From: a virus
Strand: one strand, 5' to 3'
IMG/VR virus record: IMGVR_UViG_3300030104_000548
Span: 1-51,575 of that record
Length of the DNA stretch: 51,575 bases
Shown piece after piece: positions 1 to 7,025 of this stretch. The notes under the pieces were generated by a model that was not told where the DNA came from, searched no databases, and was given only the letters and a program-made list of their open reading frames with translations. How positions within the stretch are numbered: position 1 is the stretch's first letter; the number at the start of each line of letters is the position of its first letter. Both the position numbers and the translations under genes were made by a program.

Positions 1-51
1 CTGTGGTGTCTGTCGTATTTTTTCCCTTGAATCCCTTATAAACTCTTGCAT
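1..51 (-). CDS. small terminase N-terminal part, if window ends are joined
   Basis: If base 1 follows base 51575, the minus-strand terS frame continues without a stop from the right edge through 1-99, where TGA at 100-102 closes it. The only ATG in this stretch is at 49-51, preceded on the minus strand by AAGAGA about 7 bases upstream, a plausible ribosome site. It would add 19 residues (17 here plus Lys-Ala from the right edge) before the Met coded at 51569, giving about 99 residues in all. A stretch this length can stay open by chance, so the join is likely but not proven. Confidence 0.5.
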   Translation of the reverse strand, partial: MQEFIRDSREKIRQTPQ

Positions 52-80
52 TCTGCTATCTCTTAGTTTAGTATTTCTAC

Positions 81-110
81 TTAATGTCTGACTGTAGGGT
101 CAGACATTAA
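81..110. repeat. 12-bp perfect inverted repeat upstream of terS
   Basis: TTAATGTCTGAC at 81-92 is exactly complemented by GTCAGACATTAA at 99-110, with a 6-base spacer. It lies 30-60 bases upstream of the proposed terS ATG (49-51, minus strand), so it would fall in the terS leader or promoter if the ends join. It has no T-run and is not a canonical terminator. An operator or an mRNA leader hairpin is the best guess. Confidence 0.6.
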
Positions 111-154
111 CTGACAGAGGAAATTAAATTCGATATGCTTTGTCAGTAGTCTCC

Positions 155-180
155 CTAACAGTATTGATACTGACTGTTAG
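155..180. repeat. nested inverted repeats
   Basis: CTAACAG (155-161) pairs with CTGTTAG (174-180), and inside it CAGTAT-TG-ATACTG (159-172) is a second palindrome. Two mutually exclusive hairpins or a dimer-binding operator are possible. Function unknown. Confidence 0.45.
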
Positions 181-347
181 ACGACTTTAAAAGTGCAAGT
201 ATCTAGACTGTTTTTCCTCATTTGCGAGGGTGTTTTAATGTCTATAAATAACAAAACACAGCATTGCAAGACTGTTTGCTAGTATATAGTCTTACCAAAA
301 CTAAAACTAGATTACCTCCAAAGATTGTTTATACAATTGGTAATAGA

Positions 348-377
348 AAGGGAAGATTTAGGTCTTCCCTTTTTTTT
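348..377 (+). terminator. rho-independent terminator
   Basis: AAGGGAAGA (348-356), loop TTTAGG, TCTTCCCTT (363-371), followed by further T residues on the plus strand. This is a canonical intrinsic terminator for plus-strand transcription. No protein gene precedes it, so it would end a short untranslated transcript or transcription entering from the left. The rest of 1-529 shows no gene except the possible terS end. Confidence 0.75.
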
Positions 378-401
378 ATTATGGATGTATGCTTATTAGT
401 G

Positions 402-430
402 TTGATTGAGTATTGCTAGGTTTGCTTAAT
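402..430 (+). promoter_or_regulatory. possible sigma70-type promoter for the 530-1073 genes
   Basis: TTGATT (402-407), 17-base spacer, CTTAAT (425-430). It lies after the terminator and about 100 bases before the first plus-strand gene. A separate TATAAT at 516-521 sits immediately before that gene but lacks a well-spaced -35. Either could drive 530-1073; both are guesses from consensus. Confidence 0.3.
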
Positions 431-529
431 CAGTTTTGAATTTTTCATTTTGTATGTAAGTTAGTATCAAACTTAATTTCCTAAAACCTAGCTTTCTTTT
501 TGATAGCAATATGCATATAATCTTAATGT

Positions 530-847
530 ATGTTCGCAGTTATAAGACACACATTCGAGTTGGATGTTGAAGATAAATATAATTCTCTTGGAGATTGGAA
601 GCATTATGTTTGGTTGTTCGACACAGAAGAAGATGCCATGACATTTGCAGTAACTTTACTAGACCATCCCTTACTTGTAGCCAACGAACATTCACTAGCT
701 TATGCAATTGAATCACTTAAAACAGGGAAATTTTTCCAAGTCGGCAGAGAAAGTGTAGCAGTGGCTAAGGTCTTAGAAAGACTAGAAGTAATTGCCGATG
801 ATGAAGAAATAACAGGAGAAGATGACGATGAAAAGTCTATTCATTAG
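530..847 (+). CDS. hypothetical protein, 105 aa
   Basis: Not recognised. The first half is mixed and aromatic; the C-terminus is strongly acidic, with EITGEDDDEK near the end. ATG at 530 has no clear Shine-Dalgarno site, and an in-frame TAA at 524-526 blocks a longer frame. A TATAAT at 516-521 would make the transcript nearly leaderless. It overlaps the start of the following ribbon-helix-helix gene, so the two are probably co-expressed. Position at the edge of the early region suggests an early or regulatory role, by inference only. Confidence 0.65.
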   Translation: MFAVIRHTFELDVEDKYNSLGDWKHYVWLFDTEEDAMTFAVTLLDHPLLVANEHSLAYAIESLKTGKFFQVGRESVAVAKVLERLEVIADDEEITGEDDDEKSIH

Positions 848-1073
848 ATGCTCTGAAGAAACCTATAACTTGGCTCATGCTCTCGCTAAAGAAGAAAGCA
901 GATCACTGAACAAACAAATCATTCACATGATACACAAGGAAGCTAAGGATAAAGAAGTCTCAGCAGAAGTAAACGAAGTCTCTGAAACCAAAGAAGATAA
1001 TTCTAAATTGGGTTTGCAAGGGCTTGTTGAAACAAAGAGACAGGGGAATTTAGATCAACAAACCAATAGTTAA
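828..1073 (+). CDS. Arc/MetJ-type ribbon-helix-helix protein
   Basis: The first 40 residues have the ribbon-helix-helix layout: a short beta strand KSLFIRCSEE, helix TYNLAHALAKEESRS, then LNKQIIHMIHKEA, as in Arc-family phage repressors. The rest is a charged, probably disordered tail. ATG at 828 is preferred over ATG 822 because AGGAG (814-818) lies 9 bases before 828 but only 3 before 822. Such proteins usually bind operators as dimers, so this is the best candidate regulator for the inverted repeats or the 46-bp elements in this genome; that link is inference. Its 3' end overlaps the converging minus-strand gene by 71 bases. Confidence 0.7.
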   Translation: MKSLFIRCSEETYNLAHALAKEESRSLNKQIIHMIHKEAKDKEVSAEVNEVSETKEDNSKLGLQGLVETKRQGNLDQQTNS

Positions 1074-1518
1074 GTAAGGCTTCACTACAAGACTGAACTA
1101 CAAGATAATCAATGTCTTTAAGTTTCTTGGGTGGGCTTGTCATGATTTTCCAAAACCTTTTCTCTACATCCATACCACATTTTTTCTTTAACATCCTTTG
1201 AACTTTTATAAGTATCACTGATCGTGGAAGCGGTTGAGAGTATTGACTGGTAAATATTCTTTCCGCAGGAGGTGTTGAGATGAATGTGCCACTTGCATGA
1301 ATCATCCCCAAGTATTTATCACAAGCATTATGCTGATACTCAGTAATTTTTTTGTCAAGATAAAGACTATCTATGATGTGTTGATCATAAACAATTGCTC
1401 TTGCAAGTTGGCTTCTGCCAATCTTTGTGATTCCTACTTTGTTTCTTTTGTGTAAGTAAGGACTGCCTACTTCATTGTAATGAAGTTTAATCGATACTCC
1501 AGTCGTAGTCGTCTTCAA
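1003..1518 (-). CDS. conserved-looking hypothetical protein, about 171 aa
   Basis: Not confidently recognised. The pattern ITEYQHNACDKYLGMIHASG followed by a helical C-terminal part loosely resembles small alphaproteobacterial and phage proteins of the DUF6456 type, but this is weak. The only early start is TTG at 1516-1518, overlapping the helicase fragment by 32 bases; no ATG occurs until about residue 71. It is the last gene of the minus-strand primase-helicase cluster, so translation is probably coupled. Its stop lies inside the converging ribbon-helix-helix gene. Confidence 0.6.
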   Translation of the reverse strand: MKTTTTGVSIKLHYNEVGSPYLHKRNKVGITKIGRSQLARAIVYDQHIIDSLYLDKKITEYQHNACDKYLGMIHASGTFISTPPAERIFTSQYSQPLPRSVILIKVQRMLKKKCGMDVEKRFWKIMTSPPKKLKDIDYLVVQSCSEALLNYWFVDLNSPVSLFQQALANPI

Positions 1519-1957
1519 TTTCTTCTAGCTCTTGGTATCTACCATTAACAGTATTGTAGCTCATGATAACACTTCCTGTTTTACCATGCCATCCCCATCT
1601 CTGTTTCCAGTTATGTATCTCTACTCCTGTATCTCCACGAAAAACAGTAACACCTGTGTCTGCTTTAGAAAACCAAGCATAAGATTTAGCTATATCTACA
1701 CCAGTAGCTACAGTTTTCTTTGATCTATCTATTGGTTTGGTTGGGTGTGCCACAAAGAAACATAAGACATCGTGTTGCTTACAAAACAATTGCACTTTCG
1801 TAAGCATATCAGAAACCATATCTGTTTCTAAAGCATACTTGCTATCAGTTTGGATAAAGTTAAATGGGTCTATGACAAGTATTCTTATTCCGAATCTCAT
1901 CACTGCACTTGCTCCCTTTTCTAATATGGATTCTATTGTTGGCATATCTCCATCCAT
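1487..1957 (-). CDS. replicative helicase, C-terminal fragment (split primase-helicase)
   Basis: It carries the RecA-fold part of a T7 gp4/DnaB-type helicase: Walker B ILVIDPFNFI and the FFVAHPTKP strand. It lacks Walker A, which is in the next gene upstream. The frame is open back to about 2014 without a ribosome site before the ATG at 1957. The additional residues coded there (ESWIREHILFQDY) read as normal helicase sequence. It is therefore best read as the continuation of 1984-3195 in the -1 frame, through frameshift, deletion or assembly error, rather than an independently started gene. Together the pieces reach about 565 residues, a normal gp4 length. Confidence 0.7.
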   Translation of the reverse strand: MDGDMPTIESILEKGASAVMRFGIRILVIDPFNFIQTDSKYALETDMVSDMLTKVQLFCKQHDVLCFFVAHPTKPIDRSKKTVATGVDIAKSYAWFSKADTGVTVFRGDTGVEIHNWKQRWGWHGKTGSVIMSYNTVNGRYQELEEIEDDYDWSID

Positions 1958-1983
1958 ATAGTCTTGAAATAGTATGTGTTCTC

Positions 1984-3195
1984 TTATCCAGGATTCAAAC
2001 CTTTGAAGAAAGGTTTACCAGTTAATATTTGACTAAGCTGAACGGCATGAAGTTGGGGGGGTTTTTCAAAGCTACAGAAACAAGTCTTCCATCCACTGTT
2101 CTTCCCAACATTTACCACTATCTGATCTATGAATGCAGACTTCCCATCTCCCGCATGACCAGTAAACACATAAAGGTTTCCTGTTGCTAATGTAAACAAG
2201 CTATCAACACTAGGGAAACCTGTTGAAACACCACTAGGCATACCCTTATCGTAGAGGCTTTGGAAGTCTTCAGAGTAATGGTTGATATCATTCAAGCCAT
2301 GCAAAGGAATTGGCTCAGAGTTTATCACTTGGTTTCTTAGAACTTCTTTGCCCTCTGCTAAGAGTAAATCATTGGCATCTTTGTTACCCTTGTAGTTAAC
2401 TCTGTAACACTTAGCTTTGTTTAGTCTTCTAGATAACTCATCGGCTAACACATCTCCCGCAGTATCAGAATCGGTTGCTAGTATTATCTTGTTCTTGTTT
2501 TCAAACTTGGCTCTGTCTTCCCACACATACTTGAATCTACCATCTTCGCTTGGGTCTATCTTATTATCTGTTATCTTAGCGGGTGCACCATTAGGAACTG
2601 AGTACACTTCTATGTTAGCGAAGTCTTTGAATGCAGTCTTGATCGCTATGCAATCCATCTCTCCCTCCGTGATTACTATAGTGTCATCAATGTCATCTAG
2701 CTTTTCATCTCTTATGTTCTTACCCCAAAGTCTTTGAGCATTACCCTCCCACCAAAATACTTTTTCTCCATTAGCACTTCGATACTTAATTGCTTCTACC
2801 TTGTCGCCTGTGGTGTAGGAAAAACCTATGACTGGTTTATATTTCTTTTGTCCAAACGCAACGCCTGATGCAATCGCTACTTCTAAATCAATACCTCTAC
2901 CCTTTAACCACTCAGCAGATTTGCCATTGAAATCATTATCAGGTATCTCTTTTGGTGTTGTTTTCTTGTGGGTAACTCCGTTCATCTTGCTTCCATTTGT
3001 TTTTATCTTGGATACTATTCCATTTTCTCCGCAATGGTGGCAGTTGTAAACTACCTTTTCTGCATCCACATTAACAGACAAAGGCTTGTCTCCTCTATTC
3101 TTTGTTCTCTCACTCTGACATAGAGGGCATTTCATTTTGTGCTGACCCATATCTAAATGGGTCGTAGAATTTTCAATTTGCTCATTGACATTCAT
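1984..3195 (-). CDS. T7 gp4-like DNA primase-helicase, N-terminal and Walker A part
   Basis: Domains in order: zinc ribbon CPLC...CHHC (residues about 24-56) for primase template recognition; TOPRIM primase core with VITEGEMDCIA and ILATDSDTAG; linker; helicase start with Walker A GHAGDGKSAF and SFEKPPQLHAV. The product should unwind DNA and lay down primers at the replication fork. The frame ends at TAA shortly after LTGKPFFKGLN, where homologues continue, and the remaining helicase lies in the -1 frame (1487-1957). A good AGGAG site precedes the ATG. It is the only replication-fork gene seen; no polymerase is encoded, so host polymerase is presumably used. Confidence 0.9.
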   Translation of the reverse strand: MNVNEQIENSTTHLDMGQHKMKCPLCQSERTKNRGDKPLSVNVDAEKVVYNCHHCGENGIVSKIKTNGSKMNGVTHKKTTPKEIPDNDFNGKSAEWLKGRGIDLEVAIASGVAFGQKKYKPVIGFSYTTGDKVEAIKYRSANGEKVFWWEGNAQRLWGKNIRDEKLDDIDDTIVITEGEMDCIAIKTAFKDFANIEVYSVPNGAPAKITDNKIDPSEDGRFKYVWEDRAKFENKNKIILATDSDTAGDVLADELSRRLNKAKCYRVNYKGNKDANDLLLAEGKEVLRNQVINSEPIPLHGLNDINHYSEDFQSLYDKGMPSGVSTGFPSVDSLFTLATGNLYVFTGHAGDGKSAFIDQIVVNVGKNSGWKTCFCSFEKPPQLHAVQLSQILTGKPFFKGLNPG

Positions 3196-3224
3196 AAACT
3201 TCTCCTATATTTTGTTTATACTTC

Positions 3225-3270
3225 TATATACTTACTAAGTATTTACTTATTAAAAACTTACTAAGTACCT
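3225..3270 (-). promoter_or_regulatory. 46-bp element A, shared with the terL upstream region
   Basis: Matches 50889-50934 without gaps at 39 of 46 positions by eye, with blocks such as TATATAC and ATTAAAAACTTA in common. Each copy lies just upstream of a minus-strand gene (primase-helicase here, 30 bases from its ATG). Within this copy ACTTACTAA occurs twice. It is a promoter, an operator or both for minus-strand transcription. Confidence 0.6.
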
Positions 3271-3556
3271 ACTTACTACTTCCTATTAGATCAACATCAA
3301 TAATTCTAGCTATATCATTCGATAATTTTTTTCTAGATATTATTGGGTAATCTTTTAATTCTTTAACACTTCTTTGTACTGCTCTGCAATCAATGCCTAG
3401 TCTGTTACAAAGTTTGGTAAAGTCCTTAGAAATAAAGTAAGATAAAGCTTCATCAGATTTTTTTGTGTCTTTACTTGCCACATCTCTGATAGCTTGTTTT
3501 AAGATGCTACCATCTAAAGCTTTAAGTAAAGTCAAATCTGTATCCACTTTGGTCAT
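3269..3556 (-). CDS. hypothetical protein, 95 aa
   Basis: Not recognised by name. It is mostly helical, with ALSYFISKDFTKLCNRLGID in the middle, a pattern I associate loosely with small phage and prophage proteins of unknown role. It is the first gene of the minus-strand cluster, starting 79 bases from the divergent early operon, and its stop touches element A. Charged C-terminus KKLSNDIARIID. A DNA-binding or regulatory role would fit the position but nothing in the sequence proves it. Confidence 0.6.
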   Translation of the reverse strand: MTKVDTDLTLLKALDGSILKQAIRDVASKDTKKSDEALSYFISKDFTKLCNRLGIDCRAVQRSVKELKDYPIISRKKLSNDIARIIDVDLIGSSK

Positions 3557-3579
3557 TTAAAAAATACTATCACATCATA

Positions 3580-3607
3580 TTGACATTAACAACACATCAA
3601 CTATACT
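3580..3607 (+). promoter_or_regulatory. strong sigma70-type early promoter
   Basis: TTGACA (3580-3585), 16-base spacer, TATACT (3602-3607): full -35 match and five of six -10 bases. It points into the recombination operon starting at 3636, with a start site near 3614 and TAGGAA before the ATG. It should be read by unmodified host RNA polymerase, as expected for early genes in a phage without its own polymerase. Confidence 0.75.
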
Positions 3608-3635
3608 TCTTATATACATCATATAAATTTAGGAA

Positions 3636-4532
3636 ATGAAATATACTAATAAACACAATTTGCCAATAGAAATTATTAGGGCAATAAAGAACGATCAGTA
3701 TTCAAAAGGAGAATCTCATATCTCAGTTACTGGTCTATTACAATCTCCAAGAATAAGACTTTTAAATATAGAAAACCAAGACAAGATAACAGTAGATTAT
3801 TCAGATGAAGTGTGGAAGATTTTGGGTCAAGGCATTCATGCAATATTAGAAAGAGCAAATGAGAACTATGAGGATACCATTACAGAGCAGAGGATGTTCG
3901 CAGAAGTAAATGGGTGGACTATCAGTGGACAAACCGATAGTTTGGCTTTAGATGAAAACATCTTGAAAGACTACAAGGTTACTTCTGTATGGACTGTTAT
4001 CTCTGCTTTGAGTGGTGGCAAGAAAGAGTGGGAAGAACAATTGAATTGTTATGCATGGCTACATAAGAAAACAACAGGAGAAACAATAGATCAATTAAAT
4101 ATTATTGCATTAGCTAGAGACTGGAATAAGCGAGAGTTGCAGAGAAGAGGTGGTGACTATCCTGTCAGTGCAATTAGCACAATTAAGATTCCTGTTTGGA
4201 GTTTTAAAAAGCAAGAACAATTTATTAATGAAAGAGTTTCCAAACACCAAGATGCTGAATTAATTTTTGACATTGGTGGCGATCTCCCTTTGTGTACTGA
4301 CGAAGAGAGGTGGAAAAAAGATGATACTTATCGTGTTATGAAAAAGGGAAGAAAGACTGCTGTAAGGGTACTTGCTTCTCAGAAAGAAGCTGATAAGTAT
4401 CTTAAGGGCAATGACGACAAAGCTTTCTACATTGAGCATTCTCTTGGAGAGTGCATGAAGTGTACAGGAAACTATTGTGGTGTTGCTGAATTTTGTAATC
4501 AATATCAACAAGAGGAGGAAAAACGATGTTGA
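3636..4532 (+). CDS. PD-(D/E)XK nuclease, Cas4/RecB-like exonuclease
   Basis: The protein has the order of a RecB/Cas4-type nuclease: GQGIHAILE (motif I His), GQTDSLALDE (catalytic Asp), then DYKVTS (the (D/E)XK-equivalent strand), followed by a helix with EEQLNCYAWL. The C-terminus has CMKCTGNYCGVAEFC, a four-cysteine cluster reminiscent of the Fe-S-bearing Cas4/AddB nucleases, though only this C-terminal set is visible. It probably resects double-strand ends to give single strands for the annealing protein two genes downstream. First gene of the early operon, ATG 3636, and it overlaps the next gene by 7 bases. Confidence 0.8.
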   Translation: MKYTNKHNLPIEIIRAIKNDQYSKGESHISVTGLLQSPRIRLLNIENQDKITVDYSDEVWKILGQGIHAILERANENYEDTITEQRMFAEVNGWTISGQTDSLALDENILKDYKVTSVWTVISALSGGKKEWEEQLNCYAWLHKKTTGETIDQLNIIALARDWNKRELQRRGGDYPVSAISTIKIPVWSFKKQEQFINERVSKHQDAELIFDIGGDLPLCTDEERWKKDDTYRVMKKGRKTAVRVLASQKEADKYLKGNDDKAFYIEHSLGECMKCTGNYCGVAEFCNQYQQEEEKRC

Positions 4533-4873
4533 ACTTAGATGAAAATGCACACTACTTCTTAATTGAAGATTGGTGTAGGGATGGAGAGCATGAATATACT
4601 GACAAGTATATTATTGCTTCTGACACAGACTTACTTAACTGTGTCGATTTAGATGTGCTTGATCACAGCATATTATCATGGCAATTCGGAGGAGCAGAGT
4701 GGAACGAAGATGCACAAGGCTATGATAATAATGGTGGATTAAGATTAGTAAAAGTAGATGATATCAAGAAACTTAGCTATGACACTGCTTGTGTTTTAGG
4801 GGAGTATCTTAGCTTGATAGATTTTGATACTGCAATAGATGTAAATGGGGGGATAAGAGATGGACAAGTCTGA
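4526..4873 (+). CDS. hypothetical acidic protein, 115 aa
   Basis: Not recognised. Very acidic, with aromatic-rich stretches such as YFLIEDWCRDGEHEY and SWQFGGAEW. Strong AGGAGG (4513-4518) 7 bases before the ATG. It lies between the nuclease and the annealing protein and overlaps both, so it belongs to the recombination operon. Its charge would allow a DNA-mimic or accessory-subunit role; this is only a suggestion. Confidence 0.7.
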   Translation: MLNLDENAHYFLIEDWCRDGEHEYTDKYIIASDTDLLNCVDLDVLDHSILSWQFGGAEWNEDAQGYDNNGGLRLVKVDDIKKLSYDTACVLGEYLSLIDFDTAIDVNGGIRDGQV

Positions 4874-5579
4874 ACCAAATTTTCAAGAGATATGGGCAAC
4901 CTTATCTAAAATAGACTGCACAGATAAGATAGAAAAGAAAATGAATCTATCCTATCTATCTTGGGCATGGGCTTGGCAAGTGCTGATGGAGAATTATCCT
5001 AATGCTACTTATCAATTCTATGAGAATGCAGACACAGGTGTACCATATGTTGCTATGCCCGATGGGTCTGCTGAAGTTAGATGTAGGATTTCTATAGGCA
5101 GTTGTGTCCGTGAGATGTGGCTACCAGTCATGGACTACAAGAACAATGCAGTAGAGAATCCTAGTGCAAGACAAGTTAGCGACACTAAGATGAGATGTCT
5201 CGTCAAGTGTTTAGCTATGTTTGGTCTTGGTCACTACATATATGCGGGAGAAGATTTACCAAATGCAGATGAAGAAACCAAGACAAAGAAAGTAACTAAG
5301 AAGACTGAGCCTAAAAAAGCTGAAGCTAAAACTACTGATTGGAAAGTAAACCCAACAGAAGAGGGAGCTAATCTTTTTGTGGAGGGATTCTTAAAAATGA
5401 TCAAGGTTCATGATACTAAGGAAAATGTGCAGAGTTATTGGGTAGCCAATAAGGAAGACATAACTTTCCTTAAGAAAAACTTTGAAGATATCCACGACAA
5501 GTTAGTCGATGATATCAAAACATATGTTGAAAGCTTAGAAAATAAAGGAGGAAAAGATGGACAACAGACTACAAAGTGA
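4860..5579 (+). CDS. single-strand annealing protein, DUF1071/Sak3 type
   Basis: The N-terminal 150 residues match the DUF1071 (Sak3-like, Rad52-related) annealing family: MNLSYLSWAWAWQVL, a beta-rich middle, then ARQVSDTKMRCLVKCLAMFG, the helix conserved in these recombinases. A Lys/Glu-rich linker (KTKKVTKKTEPKK) joins a helical tail. Such proteins anneal complementary single strands during phage recombination. Partner genes are the upstream nuclease (3636-4532) and the downstream SSB-like protein. Start ATG 4860 overlaps the previous gene by 14 bases and has a GGGGGGA site. Confidence 0.82.
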   Translation: MDKSEPNFQEIWATLSKIDCTDKIEKKMNLSYLSWAWAWQVLMENYPNATYQFYENADTGVPYVAMPDGSAEVRCRISIGSCVREMWLPVMDYKNNAVENPSARQVSDTKMRCLVKCLAMFGLGHYIYAGEDLPNADEETKTKKVTKKTEPKKAEAKTTDWKVNPTEEGANLFVEGFLKMIKVHDTKENVQSYWVANKEDITFLKKNFEDIHDKLVDDIKTYVESLENKGGKDGQQTTK

Positions 5580-5856
5580 TGGAGCAATCTACACAAACGA
5601 CTATAAGAAAACCGAGAAGCAACCAGACTGGACTGGTAAGGTAGAACTTAGCAAAGACTTACTTAAGCAATTAGTAGAGAGAGTTAAAGCGGGAGACATT
5701 GCTGAACTAAGAGTGGCTTTATGGGATAGAACTTCTAAAGCGGGAAAGGAATACAAGTATGCAAGACTTGATGTTGCCGAAGTTAAAAAGGAAGAACCTA
5801 AAGTTGAAGAACAGGTAGAGGAAAAAGATGGCTTTGAAGAAAGTATCCCGTTCTAA
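5557..5856 (+). CDS. putative single-stranded DNA-binding protein
   Basis: A 99-residue protein with a compact beta-rich core (DWTGKVELSKDLL ... AELRVALWDRTSKAGKEYKYARLDV) and an acidic tail ending GFEESIPF. An acidic tail closing with a hydrophobic tip such as IPF is the classic interaction tail of bacterial and phage SSBs. The core also resembles small OB-like phage proteins. It sits directly after the annealing protein, with AGGAGG at 5545-5550, overlapping it by 23 bases, and is a logical partner. Fold assignment is inference from pattern. Confidence 0.6.
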   Translation: MDNRLQSDGAIYTNDYKKTEKQPDWTGKVELSKDLLKQLVERVKAGDIAELRVALWDRTSKAGKEYKYARLDVAEVKKEEPKVEEQVEEKDGFEESIPF

Positions 5857-6073
5857 TTGTTTGTATGGCAAGGAGTTGATTCAAGAAATTGAAGAGAATA
5901 TTGACGAGTATATATTCTTTGAGTTTATGAAAAGCTACTTAGAGCTGATTGATCAATTGAAAGATGTTGAGGATGGTTTCAAAACTACACCTCATAATCT
6001 TTTGATGGACTATCTACTCTTTGCCATTGCAGAAAAGAGAAGTGAAGATGATCAAGCAAGACTAGGAGTATAA
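5828..6073 (+). CDS. hypothetical protein, 81 aa
   Basis: Not recognised. Predicted all-helical, acidic, with aromatic-rich IDEYIFFEFMKSYLELID. It overlaps the SSB-like gene by 29 bases and its stop is followed immediately by the next ATG. Ribosome site GAGGAAAAAG. An early-operon accessory protein. Confidence 0.6.
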   Translation: MALKKVSRSNCLYGKELIQEIEENIDEYIFFEFMKSYLELIDQLKDVEDGFKTTPHNLLMDYLLFAIAEKRSEDDQARLGV

Positions 6074-6319
6074 ATGGAGTTTGAGATTAAGAAAGGAATA
6101 CCCTTGCCAAAAAAAGTAGGGAAGCCGAGAAAGTATGATATAGACTTGGACTTGATGAACAAAGATGAAATGGTTCATATAGTCTTACCCAAGTCTAAGA
6201 TACAACAAGAGCAGAAGATCATTAGAAATTTTGTTCTTAGATATGTGCATAAGTATCCTACTAAAAAGTTTAGTGTCAGAACATTAGATGATGGCATTGG
6301 AATATGGAGGACTAAGTGA
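6074..6319 (+). CDS. conserved small phage protein (IPLP...WR type)
   Basis: N-terminal MEFEIKKGIPLPKK and C-terminal KKFSVRTLDDGIGIWRTK match a small early-protein family I know from many cyanophages and other marine phages, always of unknown function. The middle usually holds a substrate- or DNA-facing strand. AGGAG at 6064-6068 precedes ATG 6074. Confidence 0.7.
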   Translation: MEFEIKKGIPLPKKVGKPRKYDIDLDLMNKDEMVHIVLPKSKIQQEQKIIRNFVLRYVHKYPTKKFSVRTLDDGIGIWRTK

Positions 6320-6513
6320 TGGATGTGATGGATGTTTTTATTTGGGATAACAATGTATCAGTAGAAACTAACTACAATCATTGGAAGCATATGAACGATA
6401 AGGAGCATAGAGATTATGATGAAGAAGTTTATTCTGACAAAGAATCTTGGAAAGTTTTCTTTAATTTGTTTCAAGACAAAATAAGATCAGCAAGGAGGAC
6501 TACCAGTGGATGA
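6319..6513 (+). CDS. hypothetical protein, 64 aa
   Basis: Not recognised. Aromatic and acidic, with a basic end (IRSARRTTSG). ATG 6319 is chosen over GTG 6316 because GGAGG (6306-6310) is then 8 bases away. It overlaps the previous stop by one base and the next gene by 8 bases. Confidence 0.55.
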   Translation: MDVMDVFIWDNNVSVETNYNHWKHMNDKEHRDYDEEVYSDKESWKVFFNLFQDKIRSARRTTSG

Positions 6514-6853
6514 GCAAGTAGAAAGTTGGATGAGCAGGATTCGTAGTCTTGCTCCTGTTATCGAGAAAGCAGAGTATGAACTGTTTAAAAGTAAAGCTGA
6601 TGTGCAAAAGACATTGGCTTTACTTAAGACAGAAGCTTCTGTAAGTGGGCATAAAACTATAGCTTCGCAAGAGACTTGGGCAGAATCTCAAGATAGTCTG
6701 TATCAAGCTAGACTTAAAGTCGGCATGGCACAGGGCTTTCTAGGGTCTGCAAAGATACAGTTAGAAGCTCTTAAGATTGGCTTTGAAGAGTGGCGAACTA
6801 AGATGGTCAATGAAAGAGAAGAGAGAAGAAGATATGGGGTTAACGATGGATAA
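6506..6853 (+). CDS. conserved helical phage protein, 115 aa
   Basis: Nearly all helix and probably coiled coil: an N-terminal hairpin (ESWMSRIRSLAPVIEKAE) and a second long helix ending FEEWRTKMVNEREERRR. It resembles a small early protein widespread in marine podoviruses, function unknown. The start is GTG at 6506, supported by AGGAGG (6493-6498) 7 bases upstream. Confidence 0.65.
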   Translation: MDEQVESWMSRIRSLAPVIEKAEYELFKSKADVQKTLALLKTEASVSGHKTIASQETWAESQDSLYQARLKVGMAQGFLGSAKIQLEALKIGFEEWRTKMVNEREERRRYGVNDG

Positions 6854-7025
6854 CTATACAGCAATAGGTATTACGGAAGGATTTATTGAGCCAACTGATG
6901 AAGATCAAGTTTTACAAGCGTGGCAACATTTAGTTGATACGGGTTTGGCTTGGCAACTTCAAGGTAGGTTTGGCAGAATCGCTATAGATTTAATAAAACA
7001 AGGTTTAATAAACAGGAGAGAATGA
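6846..7025 (+). CDS. conserved small phage protein (LVDTGLAWQLQG type), 59 aa
   Basis: MDNYTAIGITEGF, then AWQHLVDTGLAWQLQGRFGR, the hallmark of a tiny early protein found in many cyanophages and other marine phages. No function is known. Start ATG 6846 is used because upstream sequence overlaps the previous gene and does not look conserved. Confidence 0.7.
   Translation: MDNYTAIGITEGFIEPTDEDQVLQAWQHLVDTGLAWQLQGRFGRIAIDLIKQGLINRRE

Noticed and set aside
516-521. TATAAT as a full promoter for 530-847
   Set aside because: The nearby TTGATA (500-505) is only 10 bases away and no properly spaced -35 exists; kept only as a remark.
1984-2012. tRNA-like T-arm (minus strand GGTTTGAATCC) that could mark a tRNA or attachment site
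   Set aside because: No matching acceptor or anticodon arms nearby, no integrase gene, and the sequence encodes conserved helicase residues.
2054-2061. G7 run (minus C7) as the cause of the helicase frame change
   Set aside because: Residues on both sides of the run match helicase sequence in the same frame; the shift must lie at 1984-2014.
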